A DNA stretch of 33,112 bases, taken from assembly GCA_944372525.1 (NCBI GenBank), contig CALVZL010000014.1:1-33112 (forward strand), read 5' to 3'. This document shows, piece by piece, positions 30,689-33,112 of this stretch. Made by a program: the position numbers and the translations under genes. This DNA comes from an uncultured Clostridia bacterium. GTDB taxonomy: Bacteria; Bacillota; Clostridia; Christensenellales; Borkfalkiaceae. Each line of letters opens with the position of its first letter. Position 1 is the stretch's first letter. The notes beneath the pieces are model-generated. The model searched no databases. It was not told where the DNA came from and saw only the letters and a list, made by a program, of their open reading frames with translations.

Positions 30689-33112
30689 TTAATCTTTCTG
30701 CGGTCTGATCTGCAGATAGTAGCAGATGCAAAACACGAGAAGATTGAAGAAATAGACAATCGGAATGACGACGTAAGTCGCGAGATCGCCTGCTTTGGAG
30801 AAATCGATCTGCGCGGCAAGTGCGACAATCAGAATGACGATAACGCAGAGCGCATAGGTGACGATGGCGTTGACCAGGAGATTGCCCGTCTGCCGCAAGG
30901 CGCGTTCGCCGTAATGGTTGAGATAGGCCAATCCCGTTACGAGCAGAAGCGCGAGTCCGGTTCCCCAGATGAAATAGGGATAGAACCGGGGCAGTCCGAG
31001 GCGGTTGAGGAATCCGAGCGTGAGACTTCCTTCTGCGATGCAGATCAAAAAGACGACAATTGCACTCAAAAAGAGCGCTCTTCCCTTGTGCACAAGGTTC
31101 ACGGACAGCGTGTTGTTTGTCGTCTTAGACCTTCCTCCGGACGTTGTGATTCGAATTCCGTCTTGTGCGGCGCGGGTCTCCAAATCGTAGAAATCAACGC
31201 CGTCCAGCGCTTTTGCCGCCACGGGAGCGACAGCTTTTTTGGCGGGAGCGGGGGAGACGGGCTGTGAAACGGGAGCGGCGGTGCGCACGGCGGATTGCGG
31301 AAGGGGAGTTTTTTCCTTCTTCCCGGCGGCAGGCTCCTGTTTCAGCGTATTAGAGTAAAGTTTGCGTATGACGGAACGGTATTCTCTGTTTCGTTCCGGA
31401 TTGCCTGTCTGTGCGGCGGTTGCATTGGATTCGGTGCGTGCCGAGGGGGAATAATAGGTGTATTCGTTTTGAGAGGGTCGCTCTTCCGCAGGAGGCGTAT
31501 TGACGAGGTTGAGATAGTTCTGATGGATCATCTGCTGCTCGCGCTGACGGAAGAGCACTTCATCCTCTTCGCGAATGCGCTGTTCTTGTTCGGCAAGCTC
31601 CCGTTCATGGAGAGAGCGGAAGCGTTCTTCCTGATCGCGCAGCATTTTCTCATAACGGGCGCGTTCTTCGATGAAGGGCTCCATCTCCAGAATGCGCGCG
31701 TTTTGCTGTTCTTTTTCCGCATTCAGCGCCATGGCGTGCGCACGTTCTTCGTTGTGTTTCAGACGTTCTTCTTCCAGACGCGCTTCTTCTTTGCGTTTTG
31801 CCTCTTCTTCGGCGCGGCGTGTCTCTTCTTCCAGTCTTGCCTGTTCCTCGGCGCGGCGCGCTTCCTCTTCGGCGCGGCGCGCTTCTTCCTCGGCACGGCG
31901 ATGCTCCTCATATTCGCGCAGCTGCTGTTCATAGCGCGCGCGTGCGATCTCTTCCGCCTCTCGGCGAATGCGCATTTCTTCCGCGATCCGCGCTTCTTCG
32001 CGGGCACGGTATTCCGCACGGAGCCGTTCCGTTTCAGCTTTTTCCGTCTCTTCTGCCAGAATCCGTTTGCGGCGTTCTTCCTCCTCCTGCAAAGCGTGTT
32101 CGCGTTGGAGAAGTTCTTCTTCCCGACGAAGGCGCTGTGCTTCTTCGTTGCGGAGCGCTTCCTCTTTCGCACGCAACTCTTCTTCGCGGCGCGCTTGGGC
32201 CTCTTCTATTTTGGCAAATTCCTCTTCAAGCGCGGCACGTCGGTCGGCAAGTTCCTGTTCCCGATTGTCGGGGAGCGTTTCCGCCGATTCTAAGACACTG
32301 TCTTCGGCTGCGGTCGCAGCGGCGTTTTCCTCTTCTTCCGGCTCTTCCTCAAAGGAAAAAGGTGCTCTGAAATATTGCGGGGCGGGAGAATCAGCGTGCA
32401 TGTCGTCTTCAAGATCAAAATATTCTTCTTTCGGCTCTTCTCTTCCCGGGACGCGCGAGGTCGATTGTTTGAGCACGCGCATGTCAACGGGAGAAGGCGG
32501 AGACTGGTTGAAATCGAAGTCTCTGTCGGAGATCAGACTGTCGATCACGGTACGGGAATATTCCCATTCCGACTGATTGCGTTCGGCGATCTCTTTTCCC
32601 GCATCGGTGAGCGAGAAATATTTTCTTCTGCCGCCGCTGACCGAACCGCCCCAATAGGAAGTGACATAGCCTTCCCGTTCAAGGCGTTTGAGAGCGCTGT
32701 ACAGAGAGGGTTGTTTGAGCTGATATTGTTTGTGGCTTTTTCGCTCGATCTCGGCAATGATCGCATAGCCGTACTTGTCGCCGTCGTAGAGAGAGCGCAG
32801 GATGATGGTGTTGATGTGTCCGCGAATCAGGTCGGCGCTGATCGTCCGTTCGCCGGCTTGTCCCTGCGTTTCGTCGCGTTCCTCGGCGGGTTCGTCCTCG
32901 GCGGGCTCATCCTCGGCGGGCTCGTCCTCGGCGGGCTCGTCCTCGGCGGGCTCGTTCTCCGTGGGTTCGTCCTCGGCGGGCTCGTCCTCGGCGGGCTCGT
33001 TCTCCGTGGGCTCGTCCTCGGCGGGCTCGTTCTCCGTGGGTTCGTCCTCGGCGGGCTCGTCCTCCGTGGGTTCGTCCTCGGCGGGCTTTTCGGAAATCGT
33101 CTCGTATGAGAC
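30689..33112 (-). CDS. PadR-type winged-helix protein with long E/R-rich helix and C-terminal membrane domain (5' end outside window)
   Basis: One frame runs open from the window edge to TAA at 30689, giving at least 807 residues with no in-frame start codon before the DNA-binding part. In order: about 14 acidic pentapeptides (AEDEP/TENEP/TEDEP, residues 10-78); a PadR winged helix (about 95-175: LIRGHINTIILRSLYDGDKY, QPSLYSALKRLEREGYVT, GGRRKYFSLTDAGKEI); an acidic linker; a charged helix of some 250 residues (about 285-533) with heptads such as RRAEEEA; a Pro/Ala-rich linker; and about four transmembrane helices (680-800). Known PadR proteins are 100-200 residues and soluble. A membrane-anchored regulator or scaffold is an inference. 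The gene was not recognised as a named family. Confidence 0.85.
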   Translation of the reverse strand, partial: VSYETISEKPAEDEPTEDEPAEDEPTENEPAEDEPTENEPAEDEPAEDEPTENEPAEDEPAEDEPAEDEPAEDEPAEERDETQGQAGERTISADLIRGHINTIILRSLYDGDKYGYAIIAEIERKSHKQYQLKQPSLYSALKRLEREGYVTSYWGGSVSGGRRKYFSLTDAGKEIAERNQSEWEYSRTVIDSLISDRDFDFNQSPPSPVDMRVLKQSTSRVPGREEPKEEYFDLEDDMHADSPAPQYFRAPFSFEEEPEEEENAAATAAEDSVLESAETLPDNREQELADRRAALEEEFAKIEEAQARREEELRAKEEALRNEEAQRLRREEELLQREHALQEEEERRKRILAEETEKAETERLRAEYRAREEARIAEEMRIRREAEEIARARYEQQLREYEEHRRAEEEARRAEEEARRAEEQARLEEETRRAEEEAKRKEEARLEEERLKHNEERAHAMALNAEKEQQNARILEMEPFIEERARYEKMLRDQEERFRSLHERELAEQEQRIREEDEVLFRQREQQMIHQNYLNLVNTPPAEERPSQNEYTYYSPSARTESNATAAQTGNPERNREYRSVIRKLYSNTLKQEPAAGKKEKTPLPQSAVRTAAPVSQPVSPAPAKKAVAPVAAKALDGVDFYDLETRAAQDGIRITTSGGRSKTTNNTLSVNLVHKGRALFLSAIVVFLICIAEGSLTLGFLNRLGLPRFYPYFIWGTGLALLLVTGLAYLNHYGERALRQTGNLLVNAIVTYALCVIVILIVALAAQIDFSKAGDLATYVVIPIVYFFNLLVFCICYYLQIRPQKD
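31803..31910 (-). repeat. 21-nt heptad repeats in the charged helix
   Basis: Near-identical 21-base units coding RRAEEEA occur several times in a row (the core GGCGCGGCG recurs at about 31811, 31850, 31871 and, with one change, 31892). They make part of the long E/R-rich helix and look like products of local duplication. Confidence 0.75.
32881..33085 (-). repeat. 15-bp tandem repeat coding acidic-proline pentapeptides
   Basis: Thirteen full units and one partial unit of 15 bases follow each other without gaps (plus-strand form CCTCGGCGGGCTCGT, with a TCTCCGTGGGCTCGT variant). In the minus-strand gene they encode AEDEP or TENEP/TEDEP. All changes keep the frame. The array ends near the window edge. 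Confidence 0.93.

Noticed and set aside
30000-30690. Group II intron or retron-type RNA
   Set aside because: No domain V or reverse transcriptase was found. Translating the three plus frames gave IS200 TnpA motifs, which explain the stretch fully.
31295-32293. 332-codon plus-strand open frame rich in Phe and Leu opposite the charged helix
   Set aside because: It is the mirror of the E/R-rich repeats on the minus strand; Glu codons read backwards give Phe and Leu.
32881-33085. Tandem repeats as a CRISPR array
   Set aside because: The units are 15 bp, directly adjacent and without unique spacers, and they keep a coding frame.
32375-33109. Plus-strand frame with GGLVL repeats at the right edge
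   Set aside because: It is the antisense reading of the 15-bp acidic repeats. The minus strand carries a clear PadR domain in the same open frame.

Overview
The window looks like a chromosomal segment of a Gram-positive member of the Clostridia (Bacillota). This rests on gene order and family resemblance: a division and cell-wall (dcw) cluster running mraZ to ftsZ, the scpA-scpB-DUF2953-gerW-dacB-rluB block typical of Clostridia, strong AGGAGG-type ribosome sites and sigma-A-like promoters (TTGACA-17-TATAAT). MurE carries the DNPR motif of meso-diaminopimelate enzymes and lysA is present, so the peptidoglycan is probably meso-DAP type. A placement near Christensenellales is only a guess from general resemblance.

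Layout. (1) 1-125: the right end of an IS3-family element. (2) 157-5386, minus strand: a polyamine-type ABC transporter operon led by its own XRE-cupin regulator (regulator-potA-potB-potC-potD), with two 17-bp palindromes upstream of the regulator. (3) 5587-6005: rpsT with its promoter and tandem terminators. (4) 6068-21200, plus strand: murI, then a promoter overlapped by MraZ-box-like repeats, then mraZ-rsmH-ftsL-ftsI-murE-mraY-murD-ftsW-murA-ftsQ, a terminator, a consensus promoter, ftsA-ftsZ and a terminator. murF, murG, murC and ddl are absent from this cluster. (5) 21201-29971, plus strand: a D,D-carboxypeptidase, lysA, an M50 protease followed by scpA and scpB, a DUF2953-like gene, gerW, a second D,D-carboxypeptidase, rluB and a HAD phosphatase. 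spmA and spmB, usually found between dacB and rluB, are missing. (6) about 30010-30675: a decayed IS200-type element whose end hairpins are still perfect. (7) 30689-33112, minus strand: the 3' part of a large gene with an unusual architecture: pentapeptide repeats, a PadR-type winged helix, a very long E/R-rich helix and a multi-pass membrane domain.

How the genes work together. Most of the window builds and divides the cell: precursor synthesis (murI, murE, murD, murA, mraY), septal synthesis (ftsW, ftsI, with ftsL and ftsQ), the Z-ring (ftsA, ftsZ), peptidoglycan trimming (two carboxypeptidases) and chromosome segregation (scpA, scpB). The pot operon appears to be a self-regulated polyamine uptake unit. 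The least ordinary item is the membrane-anchored PadR-coil protein at the right edge. All calls come from reading the sequence and from family knowledge; no search was run.
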